The notes: generated from the letters alone by a model not told the origin. A DNA stretch of 14,264 bases from Bacteroidota bacterium (GCA_023437485.1 JAEZGB010000113.1:1-14264); one strand, 5' to 3'; positions 1 to 6,718 are shown, counted from the stretch's first letter. A program made the numbers and translations.

Positions 1-350
1 CCTCTTTCTTTACCTCGCGCGTACTACATACGGGAATGCATCCGGCCCCTCCCCTAGAACCGAAGGTCCGGAAAATCCCGATAAGATTGATGTGGAAAAA
101 CCGCAAAAGACAAAAAAACAAGCTGTCAGTTGTTAGGTGTCAGTTTGATTGCGTTCTACCCGGGTGTTTTGAGTCGTCAGTCGTCAGTCGGCTGTCATCA
201 GTCGTCAGAAGCTGTCAGCAGTCAGCTATCAGCTATCAGTTTGATTGGAGAAAATTGAAAAGTGATTGCACTCAAGGGCGAAAAGTTTATATTTTGTCTT
301 TCTTCTTTCCTCTTTCTTCTTTCTTCTTTCTTCTTTCCTCTTTCTTCTTT
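1..350 (+). repeat. Compound intergenic repeat, tandem copy 1
   Basis: First of two direct copies; the second starts at 351. In order it holds a pyrimidine end, a block starting ACCTCGCGCGTACTACATAC with an imperfect hairpin (TCCGG at 41-45 against CCGGA at 68-72), TCAG-type heptads, the CCCGGGTG core (145-168), more TCAG heptads (171-240), an A-rich block from 243, and an uninterrupted 64-base pyrimidine tract (297-360, running into copy 2) of TTTCTTC and TTTCCTC heptads. Open frames here (for example 36-407) translate the repeats and have no coding character, so I see no gene. The left edge is cut by the window. Confidence 0.85.
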
Positions 351-656
351 CCTCTTTCTTACCTCGCGCGTACTACATACGGGAATGCATCCGGCCCCTC
401 CCCATAACCGAAGGTCCGGAAAATCATGATAAGATTGATGTGGAAAAACCGCAAAAGACGTAAAAAACAAGCTGTTAGCTGTTAGGTGTCAGTTTGATTG
501 CGTTCTACCCGGGTGTTTTGAGTCGTCAGTCGTCAGAAGCTGTCAGCAGTCAGCTATCAGCTATCAGTTTGATTGGAGGAAATTGAAAAGTGATTGCACT
601 CAAGGGCGAAAAGTTTATATTTTGTCTTTCTTCTTTCCTCTTTCTTCTTTCCTCTT
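351..656 (+). repeat. Compound intergenic repeat, tandem copy 2
   Basis: Near-identical repeat of 1-350 in the same orientation. Up to the core (494-517) it lies 349 bases downstream of copy 1. After the TCAG heptads the offset drops to 328, because copy 2 lacks exactly 21 bases, which is three heptads (188-208 of copy 1). The pyrimidine tract is shorter (625-658). The differences therefore lie mainly in the number of heptads, as expected from slippage or unequal recombination. Confidence 0.85.
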
Positions 657-731
657 TCGACTTTTACTTCGCTATCGCTCAGTACAGTTCGCCCTTCGGG
701 CTCGGGTCGACTTCTGACACTGCGCAGCTCC
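657..731 (+). repeat. 75-bp module with GCCC-TTC-GGGC hairpin, copy 1
   Basis: The module starts TCGACTTTTACTTCGC, passes through TCGCCCTTCGGGCTCGGGTC (containing GCCC/GGGC around a TTC loop) and ends near GCGCAGC. It recurs almost unchanged at 854-928, 197 bases away, and its central part recurs inverted at 4513-4558. No coding function is apparent. It follows the pyrimidine tract in both direct copies, so it behaves as the terminal module of the compound repeat. Confidence 0.75.
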
Positions 732-739
732 TTTGACAT

Positions 740-853
740 TTATCAGTTAGCTGTCAACTGTTAGCTATCTGTTTAAATGGAGGAAATTGAAAACTGATTT
801 CACTCAAAGGCGAAAAGTATATCTTTCCTCTTTCCTCTTTCCTCTTTCCTCTG
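740..853 (+). repeat. Compound repeat, third partial copy
   Basis: This degenerate third copy starts with TCAGTTAGCTGTCAACTG-type heptads. It continues with the A-rich block (GGAGGAAATTGAAAA from about 779, then ACTCAA and GGCGAAAAGT), also found in copies 1 and 2, and ends in a 31-base pyrimidine tract (822-852) of TTTCCTC heptads. It lacks the CCCGGGTG core and the CGCGCGTACTAC block. Short frames here are repeat translations. Confidence 0.7.
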
Positions 854-928
854 TCGACTTTTACTTCGCTATCGCTCAGTACAGTTCGCCCTTCGGGCTC
901 GGGTCGACTTTCGACTGCGCAGCCCCAT
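854..928 (+). repeat. 75-bp module, copy 2
   Basis: Direct repeat of 657-731 with a few substitutions near its right end. Together the two units make an alternation of pyrimidine tract and hairpin module. It ends about 20 bases before the -33 element of the presumed carA promoter. Confidence 0.75.
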
Positions 929-948
929 TCGACATTAAAATTTATCTT

Positions 949-979
949 TTTGTCTTTCCGACTTTTGCCCGTACATTTG
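949..979 (+). promoter_or_regulatory. Bacteroidota-type promoter upstream of carA
   Basis: TTTG at 949-952, 19 bases of spacer, then TACATTTG at 972-979. This fits the Bacteroidota sigma-A consensus (-33 TTTG, -7 TAnnTTTG) exactly. The start of transcription would fall roughly 100 bases before the carA ATG. It sits directly after the upstream repeats. The assignment to carA is inferred from position and direction. Confidence 0.6.
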
Positions 980-1087
980 CATTCCAATAGTTGACGGCTC
1001 GGTCGTCAGGGACGTTGGGAACCTTTTGGTTGTAGGTAAGTTCACAACAAACTGATAGCTGTTAGCCGGCAGCTGAAAGCTAACTAC
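980..1087 (+). other. carA leader with TCAG-type heptads
   Basis: This is the presumed 5' untranslated leader of carA. It contains a short AACC-TTTT-GGTT hairpin (about 1020-1031). From about 1049 to 1083 a TCAG-related heptad tract runs up to the carA start (CTGATAGCTGTTAGCCGGCA then GCTGAAAGC). There is no clear ribosome binding site and no recognised riboswitch or small ORF. Confidence 0.4.
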
Positions 1088-2212
1088 ATGAACTACAAAC
1101 AACGCCAACCCGCACTGCTCATGCTCGCCGACGGCACCGTCTTCCATGGAAAATCCATCGGCATCGAAGGGACCGTCACCGGCGAAATCGCCTTTAACAC
1201 CGGGATGACCGGTTATCAGGAAATCTTTACCGATCCCAGTTACTTCGGCCAGATCATGGTGGCCACCAACGCGCACATCGGCAATTACGGAGTCAATACC
1301 GAGGAAATCGAGGCCGAAAAAATCATGATTTCGGGGCTGGTGTGCAAAAATTTCAGCTTCAACCATTCGCGCCCGGCTGCCAGCGGAAGCCTTGAAGATT
1401 ATTTCCGCGAGCAGAATTTGGTCGTAATTTCGGATGTCGATACACGTGCGCTGGTGAGCTACATCCGCGAACACGGTGCGATGAACGCGGTGATCTCGAC
1501 CGACGGCAAAACCAAGGACGAACTTCTCGAGATCCTGAAAAATGTACCCGACATGGTAGGCCTGGAGCTCGCCTCAAAGGTGTCGGCCACTGAACCGTAT
1601 TATGTGGGTGACCCAGATGCGCCCTACAAGGTTGCGGCGCTCGATTTGGGGATCAAGAAAAACATCCTTCGCAATTTGACCTCGCGCGGTTGCTATGTCA
1701 AGGTTTTCCCATACAACGCCACGTTTGAGGAAATGTCAAAATTCAATCCGGACGGCTATTTCCTGTCCAACGGCCCCGGCGACCCCGATCCGCTTTTGGG
1801 CGCGCAACAAACCGCCCGCGAAATTTTGGCCGAGGACAAACCGTTGTTCGGGATATGCCTGGGCCACCAGGTAATAGCACTCGCCAACGGCGTCCCGACC
1901 TACAAAATGTTCAACGGGCACCGCGGAATCAACCATCCCATCGGCAATATTCTAACTGGGCACGGCGAGATCACTTCGCAAAACCACGGGTTCGCCGTTG
2001 ACCGCGAGGCCCTTGAGGCGCACCCCGATTTTGAAATCACCCACCTGCACATCAATGACCAGACCGTCGCCGGAATGCGCATGAAAAGCAAAAACTGTTT
2101 CTCAGTGCAATACCATCCCGAGGCCAGCCCGGGGCCGCATGATGCTGGGTATCTTTTTGACCAGTTTATCGAAATTATGAAACGTGGGAAATTTGAAAAT
2201 TTGAAAGTTTGA
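1088..2212 (+). CDS. carA: Carbamoyl-phosphate synthase, small (glutamine amidotransferase) subunit
   Basis: CarA hydrolyses glutamine and passes ammonia to the large subunit (CarB, not in this window), making carbamoyl phosphate for pyrimidine and arginine synthesis in the cytosol. The 374 residues are about the usual length. The N-terminal CPSase small-chain domain spans about residues 8-140 (NTGMTGYQEIFTDPSYFGQ, ISDVDTRALVSYIRE). The class I glutamine amidotransferase domain spans about 185-365. The nucleophile is Cys257 in GICLGHQ, with His343 and Glu345 in QYHPEASP, so the triad is intact. The ATG at 1088 gives the N-terminus expected for flavobacterial homologues. A promoter-like element lies at 949-979. 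The last residues (GKFENLKV) are encoded by the octad repeat that follows, so the C-terminal tail looks like an extension into repeat DNA. Identification is secure. Confidence 0.97.
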   Translation: MNYKQRQPALLMLADGTVFHGKSIGIEGTVTGEIAFNTGMTGYQEIFTDPSYFGQIMVATNAHIGNYGVNTEEIEAEKIMISGLVCKNFSFNHSRPAASGSLEDYFREQNLVVISDVDTRALVSYIREHGAMNAVISTDGKTKDELLEILKNVPDMVGLELASKVSATEPYYVGDPDAPYKVAALDLGIKKNILRNLTSRGCYVKVFPYNATFEEMSKFNPDGYFLSNGPGDPDPLLGAQQTAREILAEDKPLFGICLGHQVIALANGVPTYKMFNGHRGINHPIGNILTGHGEITSQNHGFAVDREALEAHPDFEITHLHINDQTVAGMRMKSKNCFSVQYHPEASPGPHDAGYLFDQFIEIMKRGKFENLKV

Positions 2213-2222
2213 AAATTTGAAG
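2188..2222 (+). repeat. TTTGAAAA octad tract overlapping the carA stop
   Basis: About four tandem 8-bp units (TTTGAAAA, TTTGAAAG, TTTGAAAA, TTTGAAGA) start inside carA, provide its final codons and its TGA stop (2210-2212), and run ten bases beyond. The inverse orientation appears upstream of eno (2306-2345), with an 11-base exact inverted match (2191-2201 with 2310-2320). Confidence 0.8.
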
Positions 2223-2253
2223 ATGGCCCCATTAATTAATCATTTTTGTTCAC

Positions 2254-2284
2254 GAAAAAATTGCATTCGCAATTGAATTTTTTC
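2254..2284 (+). terminator. AT-rich hairpin in the carA-eno gap, possible terminator
   Basis: GAAAAAATT (2254-2262) pairs perfectly with AATTTTTTC (2276-2284) around a 13-base loop that contains an alternative small stem (ATTGC/GCAAT). The right arm ends in six Ts. The stem is weak because it is almost all A-T, so it could be a terminator for carA or only a by-product of AT-rich sequence. Confidence 0.35.
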
Positions 2285-2305
2285 AAGTTCCTGATATTGT
2301 CGTAA

Positions 2306-2345
2306 CTTGAATTTTCAAATCATCAAATTGTATAATTTTCAAACT
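2306..2345 (-). repeat. TTTGAAAA octads in inverse orientation before eno
   Basis: Degenerate units reading TTTTCAAA on the plus strand lie directly before the eno start. A weak -7-like TAATTTTC (2333-2340) is embedded here, with a CTTG about 23 bases upstream. This could drive eno, but the match is poor. Confidence 0.5.
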
Positions 2346-2352
2346 ATTTCTC

Positions 2353-3645
2353 ATGAGCATCATCATCAAAGTCCACGCCCGTCAAATCTTTGATTCGCGC
2401 GGTAATCCCACAATAGAAGTCGACGTCGTGACCGAGAACGGAATTTTGGGCCGTGCGGCAGTTCCATCGGGCGCCTCCACGGGCGAACATGAGGCTGTCG
2501 AGTTGCGCGATGGCGGAAAGTCCTATATGGGCAAGGGCGTTGCGACGGCGGTCAAGAACGTAAACACGCGCATCGCCGATGAACTGATGGGCATATCTGT
2601 TTTTGAGCAGAACAAAATTGATGCGATCATGATCGATCTTGATGCCACGCACAACAAATCAAACCTTGGCGCCAACGCGATTTTGGGTGTTTCGCTTGCC
2701 GTGGCAAAGGCCGCCGCGAATGAATTGGGCCTGCCTTTGTACCGATATGTGGGCGGGGTTTCGGGCAACACGCTTCCGGTGCCGATGATGAACATTATCA
2801 ACGGCGGTTCACATTCCGATGCGCCGATTGCCTTCCAGGAGTTCATGATCATGCCGGTCAAGGCGCAGACGTTTTCCCAGGCGATGCAGATCGGTACCGA
2901 GATTTTCCATCACCTGAAAAAGGTGCTGCACGACCGCGGGCTCTCAACTGCGGTAGGCGATGAGGGCGGTTTTGCCCCGAACCTGGCCGGAGGGACCGAG
3001 GATGCGCTGGATACCATAAAGAATGCCGTCGAAAACGCAGGCTACAAGTTTGGCGACGAGGTGATGATCGCGCTGGACTGCGCCGCATCTGAATTCTATG
3101 TGAACGGCAAGTACGATTATTCCAAGTTTGAAGGCGAGCAGGGACTTATCCGCACATCTGAAGAGCAGGTGAATTACCTTGCGCACCTGGCCTCGCGCTA
3201 CCCGATTATCTCAATCGAAGACGGCATGCACGAGGACGACTGGGATGGCTGGAAACTTTTAACCGAGAAGATTGGCGATAGGGTACAGCTTGTTGGTGAC
3301 GACCTTTTTGTGACTAATGTCGAGCGCCTCGCAAAAGGCATCGACAAATCCATCGCCAACTCGATTTTGATCAAGGTCAACCAGATTGGTACCTTGACCG
3401 AAACGATTTCGGCAGTGAACATGGCGCACAACGCGGGATATACCTCGGTGATGTCGCACCGTTCGGGCGAGACCGAGGACAATACCATCGCCGATTTGGC
3501 CGTCGCGCTCAACTGCGGGCAGATCAAGACGGGCTCGGCATCGCGCAGTGACCGGATGGCCAAGTACAATCAATTGCTAAGGATCGAGGAGGAGCTGGGG
3601 AATACGGCCTACTTTCCTGGACTGAGGGCTTTTAAGGTGAAGTAG
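2353..3645 (+). CDS. eno: Enolase (phosphopyruvate hydratase)
   Basis: Enolase interconverts 2-phosphoglycerate and phosphoenolpyruvate in glycolysis and gluconeogenesis; it is a cytosolic Mg2+ enzyme. The 430 residues match the family length. The N-terminal domain has ARQIFDSRGNPTIEVDV and PSGASTGEHEAVELRD. The barrel holds the catalytic Glu204 in GDEGGFAPN, metal ligands in ALDCAASEF, SIEDG and VGDDLFVTN, catalytic Lys341 within ILIKVNQIGTLTET (the enolase signature), and MSHRSGETED. All key residues are present. The ATG at 2353 gives the standard MSIIIKVHARQI start. The carA stop is 140 bases upstream, with AT-rich repeat between. TCAG heptads begin at the base after the TAG stop (3643-3645). 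A terminator-like hairpin lies at 3811-3842. Identification is secure. Confidence 0.98.
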   Translation: MSIIIKVHARQIFDSRGNPTIEVDVVTENGILGRAAVPSGASTGEHEAVELRDGGKSYMGKGVATAVKNVNTRIADELMGISVFEQNKIDAIMIDLDATHNKSNLGANAILGVSLAVAKAAANELGLPLYRYVGGVSGNTLPVPMMNIINGGSHSDAPIAFQEFMIMPVKAQTFSQAMQIGTEIFHHLKKVLHDRGLSTAVGDEGGFAPNLAGGTEDALDTIKNAVENAGYKFGDEVMIALDCAASEFYVNGKYDYSKFEGEQGLIRTSEEQVNYLAHLASRYPIISIEDGMHEDDWDGWKLLTEKIGDRVQLVGDDLFVTNVERLAKGIDKSIANSILIKVNQIGTLTETISAVNMAHNAGYTSVMSHRSGETEDNTIADLAVALNCGQIKTGSASRSDRMAKYNQLLRIEEELGNTAYFPGLRAFKVK

Positions 3646-3722
3646 TCGTCAGTCGTCAGTTGTCAGTAGCGGTCAGCTGTCAGCTATCAGCCGTCAGTAT
3701 GATTTCGTTCCACCCGAAAGTT
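3646..3722 (+). repeat. TCAG heptads and core immediately after eno
   Basis: Heptads such as TCGTCAG, TTGTCAG, CTGTCAG and CTATCAG start at the first base after the eno stop codon and lead into a diverged core (3699-3722, with CGTTCCACCCGAAAGTT). After it, 3723-3810 holds unrecognised sequence with one more TCAG fragment. I see no gene in 3646-4108 apart from the repeats and terminator listed. Confidence 0.8.
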
Positions 3723-3810
3723 AATCGGTACTGGGATTTAAACCTTAACTTCCTTGGATGATGCGGTCAGCTGTCAATCCGATTTAAGCGGAACCAGATA
3801 TTTTTATAAT

Positions 3811-3842
3811 AACCCGGGAGTCAAGGCTTTCGGGTTTTTTGT
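3811..3842 (+). terminator. Rho-independent terminator, probably for eno
   Basis: AACCCG (3811-3816) pairs with CGGGTT (3831-3836). The stem can be extended inward by GGAG/CTTT, including two G-U pairs, leaving a six-base loop. Six Ts end the right arm and continue past it (3835-3840). It lies about 165 bases after the eno stop, so eno transcripts would carry the first TCAG tract and core in their 3' end. Confidence 0.65.
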
Positions 3843-4084
3843 TAGCTTTCGGCTGTCATTCGTCAGTCATCAGTGAAAGCTATCAGCCGTCAGCCATCAG
3901 CTTTCAGCTTGATTTCGCTCATCCCGGGTGTTAAAATATCAGCTTTCGGCTTGAGGACATTCAACCTTGGTGAAGTAGGCTTTACGACCTTTTGACCTTA
4001 CGACCTTATGACCTTACGACCTTATGACCTTCCGACTTTAGGACTTCTCCTTCGTTTGACGTTCGACGTTCGACATTCGACATT
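3843..4084 (+). repeat. Modular repeat element E1 (plus orientation)
   Basis: Modules in order: TCAG heptads (3843-3908); core (3909-3932, CGCTCATCCCGGGTGTT); a linker with CTTGAGGACATTC then GTAGGCTTTAC (about 3937-3985); ACGACCTT/ATGACCTT octads (about 3985-4036); TTCGAC heptads (4053-4084). The same order occurs at 6271-6515 and, inverted, at 7659-7875. It ends 25 bases before the next ORF. Confidence 0.8.
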
Positions 4085-4108
4085 TTTCTTACCTTGTAGA
4101 AAAAAACC

Positions 4109-4339
4109 ATGGAAGAGAGACTTGAAGCCATCGAACAGAACCAGAAGCAATTAACCGACGCGGTCATGGAACTCAACGGCAACCTGGCGCAGATGGGGTA
4201 TTCGACCACCGAGAGCATCAAAGCGATCATGGAGGGTTTCCAGAGCATCAACACGGCCATTCATGGCGTTGTCACTAATTTGACGGAGATGGAAACCAGG
4301 CTTGAAGCTTTGGAACAGCGACAAATCAATCTGAATTAA
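4109..4339 (+). CDS. Small predicted coiled-coil protein of unknown function
   Basis: The 76 residues are charged, polar and helical in character (MEERLEAIEQNQKQL at the start). There is no signal peptide, membrane segment or recognisable domain. Hydrophobic residues are spaced as in a coiled coil (L5, I8, L15, then L22 and L26). The last 16 residues (from 61, METRLEALEQRQINLN) echo the first 15, with ten of 15 positions identical, so the protein has matching coil ends around a less charged middle (about 28-60). The ATG at 4109 follows an A-rich stretch; a poor -7-like TACCTTGT lies just upstream. It sits alone between repeat elements, after eno and before gltA. Codon use looks like that of a real gene and the reading frame avoids the repeats. 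Function cannot be assigned; a short helical oligomer or partner-binding protein is a guess. Confidence 0.6.
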   Translation: MEERLEAIEQNQKQLTDAVMELNGNLAQMGYSTTESIKAIMEGFQSINTAIHGVVTNLTEMETRLEALEQRQINLN

Positions 4340-4343
4340 GATA

Positions 4344-4512
4344 ACTGACTGCTGACTGTTAATTGACGAACGTCGCATGTCCAACGTCAAACGGGCCGCA
4401 TAACACTATGAAGGCAAAAGTTGAAAACTTCCAGGTTTTCAAGTTCGACCCTACTGAGCATCCGGGTCGAACGCACTTACTGACAGCTGATGACTGACGA
4501 CTGAGAACTGTG
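4344..4512 (-). repeat. Modular repeat element E4 (minus orientation)
   Basis: Read on the minus strand: TCAG heptads (about 4478-4512), core (about 4457-4479, here with GATGC in place of GGTGT), a linker matching CTGGAAGTTTTCAACTTTTG, then TTCGAC-like heptads (4363-4393). Further TCAG-type words lie at 4344-4362. The linker differs from that of E1 to E3, but the outer modules keep their order. A second copy lies 188 bases downstream (E5). Confidence 0.7.
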
Positions 4513-4558
4513 GACCCGAGCCCGAAGGGCGAACTGTACGGAGCGATAGCGAAGTAAA
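4513..4558 (-). repeat. Inverted copy of the 75-bp hairpin module
   Basis: The sequence GACCCGAGCCCGAAGGGCGA followed by ACTGTAC and GGAGCGATAGCGAAGTAA is the reverse complement of the middle of 657-731 and 854-928 with one mismatch seen. It separates E4 from E5. Confidence 0.75.
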
Positions 4559-4704
4559 TGTCGAACGTCGAATGTCAAACGGTCCACTTAACAATTTATA
4601 GGCAAAAGTTGAAAACTTCCAAGTTCTCAAGTTTGGCCCTACTGAACATCCGGGTAGAACGCAATCATTACTGACAGCTTCAGCTGACCGCTAACTGAAA
4701 GCTA
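4556..4704 (-). repeat. Modular repeat element E5 (minus orientation)
   Basis: Duplicate of E4: TTCGAC heptads (4558-4580), the same linker (GGCAAAAGTTGAAAACTTCC from 4601), core (4645-4668, minus strand) and TCAG heptads (4667-4704). It ends directly at the T tract of the gltA promoter. No gene is visible in 4340-4774. Confidence 0.7.
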
Positions 4705-4735
4705 TTTTTTTTATTCCCCAAATTCCTTAGTTTTG
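4705..4735 (+). promoter_or_regulatory. Bacteroidota-type promoter for gltA
   Basis: TAGTTTTG (4728-4735) matches the -7 consensus TAnnTTTG exactly. A T-rich run (TTTT ending at 4708) lies 19 bases upstream in place of TTTG. The element lies 39 bases before the gltA ATG at 4775 and overlaps the upstream in-frame ATG at 4733, which argues against that start. Confidence 0.5.
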
Positions 4736-4774
4736 TTAAACTTTTTTACAATCAACCAAATTTCCAGCAATATC

Positions 4775-6058
4775 ATGTCAAAAACAGCAACAATAGAACT
4801 TGACGGCAAAAAGTATGAATTTCCCGTAATCGTGGGAAGCGAGAATGAAGTCGCGATCGATATCAATAAACTCCGAGATGTTTCGGGGGTGATCACCATG
4901 GACCCGGGCTACAAAAACTCGGGGTCTTGCCAAAGCGACATCACTTTCCTTGACGGCGAAGAAGGAATTCTTCGTTACCGCGGGTATTCCATTGAAGACC
5001 TGGCCGATAAAGCCGACTTTCTCGAAGTTTCTTACCTGCTGATTTTTGGCGAACTGCCCACCAAGCAGCAACTTACTCAATTTGAGCAAGACATCCACAA
5101 GTACACACTTGTGAACGAGGAGATGAAGAACATCATCGACGGTTTCCCAAAAACAGCTCATCCCATGGGCGTACTTGCCGCCCTGACCAGCGCCTTGACC
5201 GCTTTCAACCCAAAATCGGTCAATGTTGACAATGAAAAGGAAATGTACACCGCCGTGTGCAAGACCATGGGTAAATTTCTGGTAATCGCCACCTGGACCT
5301 ACCGCAAGGCGATGGGTTATCCGCTCAACTATTACGACAACACAAAGGGTTATGTCGAAAATTTCATGCACCTGATGTTCGCGCTGCCAACCGGTCCATA
5401 CAAGGCCGATCCGGTTGTGATTGACGCGCTGGACAAACTTTTTATCCTGCACGGCGACCACGAGCAAAACTGCTCCACATCCACCGTCCGGATGGTGGGA
5501 AGTTCGCACGCCGGTCTTTTCGCTTCGATTTCGGCGGGTGTTTCGGCGCTTTGGGGGCCGCTTCACGGAGGTGCCAACCAGGCCGTTCTCGAAATGCTGG
5601 AGGAAATCCAGAAAAACGGCGGAGACGCCGACAAATACATGGCCAAGGCCAAGGACAAAAACGATCCGTTCAGGTTGATGGGCTTCGGTCACCGCGTTTA
5701 CAAAAACTTCGATCCGCGCGCCAAGATCATCAAAAAAGCCGCCGATGAGGTTCTGGCCAAACTCGGAGTTGACGACCCGATCCTGCAAATCGCGAAACAA
5801 TTGGAAGAGGCCGCGCTGGTCGATGACTATTTCGTATCGCGCAAACTCTATCCCAACGTGGATTTCTACTCGGGAATCATCTACCGCGCCCTGGGAATCC
5901 CAACTGATATGTTCACGGTCCTCTTCGCCATCGGAAGGCTTCCCGGCTGGATCGCGCAGTGGAAAGAGATGCGCATCAACAAGGAGCCCATCGGGCGGCC
6001 AAGGCAAATTTACACCGGCCATCCGCTCAGGGATTTCAAACCCATGGATCAGAGATAA
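4775..6058 (+). CDS. gltA: Citrate synthase
   Basis: Citrate synthase condenses acetyl-CoA with oxaloacetate at the entry to the TCA cycle, in the cytosol. From the ATG at 4775 (MSKTATIELDGKKYEFP) the protein has 427 residues, the length of the E. coli-type hexameric enzyme. An N-terminal domain (GSENEVAIDINKLRD, DPGYKNSGSC, ILRYRGYSIEDLA) precedes the catalytic part. Active-site residues are His264 in GPLHGGANQA, His306 in MGFGHRVYKNFDPRA and Asp363 in PNVDFYSG, all intact. An in-frame ATG at 4733 would add 14 residues but overlaps the promoter, so 4775 is chosen. The gene has its own promoter-like element (4705-4735) and a clear terminator (6064-6089), so it is probably monocistronic. Long antisense frames over it are shadows. 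Identification is secure. Confidence 0.97.
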   Translation: MSKTATIELDGKKYEFPVIVGSENEVAIDINKLRDVSGVITMDPGYKNSGSCQSDITFLDGEEGILRYRGYSIEDLADKADFLEVSYLLIFGELPTKQQLTQFEQDIHKYTLVNEEMKNIIDGFPKTAHPMGVLAALTSALTAFNPKSVNVDNEKEMYTAVCKTMGKFLVIATWTYRKAMGYPLNYYDNTKGYVENFMHLMFALPTGPYKADPVVIDALDKLFILHGDHEQNCSTSTVRMVGSSHAGLFASISAGVSALWGPLHGGANQAVLEMLEEIQKNGGDADKYMAKAKDKNDPFRLMGFGHRVYKNFDPRAKIIKKAADEVLAKLGVDDPILQIAKQLEEAALVDDYFVSRKLYPNVDFYSGIIYRALGIPTDMFTVLFAIGRLPGWIAQWKEMRINKEPIGRPRQIYTGHPLRDFKPMDQR

Positions 6059-6063
6059 CAACG

Positions 6064-6089
6064 ACCGCCGAAAGGCGGTTTTTTGTTTT
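6064..6089 (+). terminator. Rho-independent terminator of gltA
   Basis: A perfect six-base stem ACCGCC (6064-6069) / GGCGGT (6074-6079) closes a GAAA tetraloop and is followed by TTTTTTGTTTT. It lies five bases after the gltA stop codon. Confidence 0.9.
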
Positions 6090-6270
6090 ATTGGGCGTGC
6101 CGGCGCTAAGGGAATTATAAATTTTGAATTTTGACCCGAGGCGACAGCCGAACTGAACGACCAGCGGGAGTTAATTTTGAATTGGCGCCGTCGCGTCTTC
6201 GGCTATATCTTTTGCTTCCCTGCGGTGCGCAAAAGGATGCCGCCTCAACCGCTCACGCGGGTCAAAGCAT
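6090..6270. other. Non-coding stretch after gltA, no gene seen
   Basis: It contains AATTTTGA words, and a hairpin CTTTTGC (6209-6215) / GCAAAAG (6229-6235) with a 13-base loop. The GC-richer part (6135-6255) has an open frame to 6418 that runs into TCAG repeats and gives no recognisable protein. It may be decayed sequence. Confidence 0.4.
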
Positions 6271-6515
6271 TCAGCTTTCAGCTTTCAGCCGTCAGCGGTC
6301 AGTTGTCAGTCATCAGTTGTCAGTCATCAGTCGTCAGTCATCAGTCATCAGTGTGATTTCGTTCAACCCAGAGGTTATGATATCAGCCTTCAACTTGAGG
6401 ACCTTCTACCCTCTATGAAATAGGCTTTACAATTTTACGACCTTACGACCTTACGACCTTACGACTTTACGACTTTATGACCTTCTGACCTGTTCGTTCG
6501 CAGTCGTCATTCGAC
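6271..6515 (+). repeat. Modular repeat element E2 (plus orientation)
   Basis: TCAG heptads (6271-6352), diverged core (6353-6376, CGTTCAACCCAGAGGTT), linker (about 6379-6428, CTTGAGGACCTTC then ATAGGCTTTAC), TTACGACC octads (about 6435-6492), and TTCG/TTCGAC words to 6515. The module order is identical to E1. Confidence 0.8.
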
Positions 6516-6710
6516 AATACCGCCTGTATATTTTTCAGCGGTGTACGGTGAACCTCCTATCTCGGTTGGGGCGTAGCCAAAAGGACACCGCCGGTAGGCT
6601 TTCAGCGCTGCAAGCGCTGTTATTAGCCGACCCGCAGGTGCAAAGAAACGCTTTGTTACGGCCGCGCAGCGGCCGCAAAACCGCAAATAGGCAATGTCAA
6701 TCCTATCCCT
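6516..6710. other. GC-rich palindromic stretch before the DDAH-like gene
   Basis: Two perfect hairpins are visible: CAGCGC (6603-6608) / GCGCTG (6614-6619) with a five-base loop, and CGGCCGC (6659-6665) / GCGGCCG (6669-6675) with a GCA loop. A weaker pairing (ACCGC...GCGGT) spans about 6519-6543. Frames on both strands give no recognisable protein. It could be a structured RNA, a repeat fragment or a protein-binding region. Confidence 0.45.
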
Positions 6711-6718
6711 TATCTTTG
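6711..6718 (+). promoter_or_regulatory. -7 promoter element of the DDAH-like gene
   Basis: TATCTTTG followed by C is an excellent match to the Bacteroidota -7 consensus and lies 25 bases before the ATG at 6744. No clear TTTG is found at the -33 position. Confidence 0.45.

Noticed and set aside
171..240. CRISPR-like array
   Set aside because: Repeats are 7-8 bp and tandem without unique spacers; no cas genes are present.
36..470. Open frames on both strands (36-407 plus, 266-463 plus, 222-470 minus)
   Set aside because: They translate pyrimidine/purine heptads and TCAG repeats into low-complexity Ser/Phe/Leu or Lys/Glu/Arg runs, have no start context and no family likeness.
4006..4390. Minus-strand frames across the coiled-coil gene (4006-4260, 4151-4390)
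   Set aside because: They continue into octad and TTCGAC repeats and have irregular composition, while the plus-strand frame starts after the repeats and shows heptad coil spacing.
4733..4775. Upstream ATG for gltA at 4733, and likewise 7990 for ctlX and 9778 for the CoA-binding gene
   Set aside because: The extra residues do not fit the families, and the 4733 ATG sits within the -7 promoter element.
4778..6061. 427-residue open frame antisense to gltA
   Set aside because: It exactly shadows citrate synthase in codon phase; gltA is unmistakable and the antisense product has no recognisable motif.
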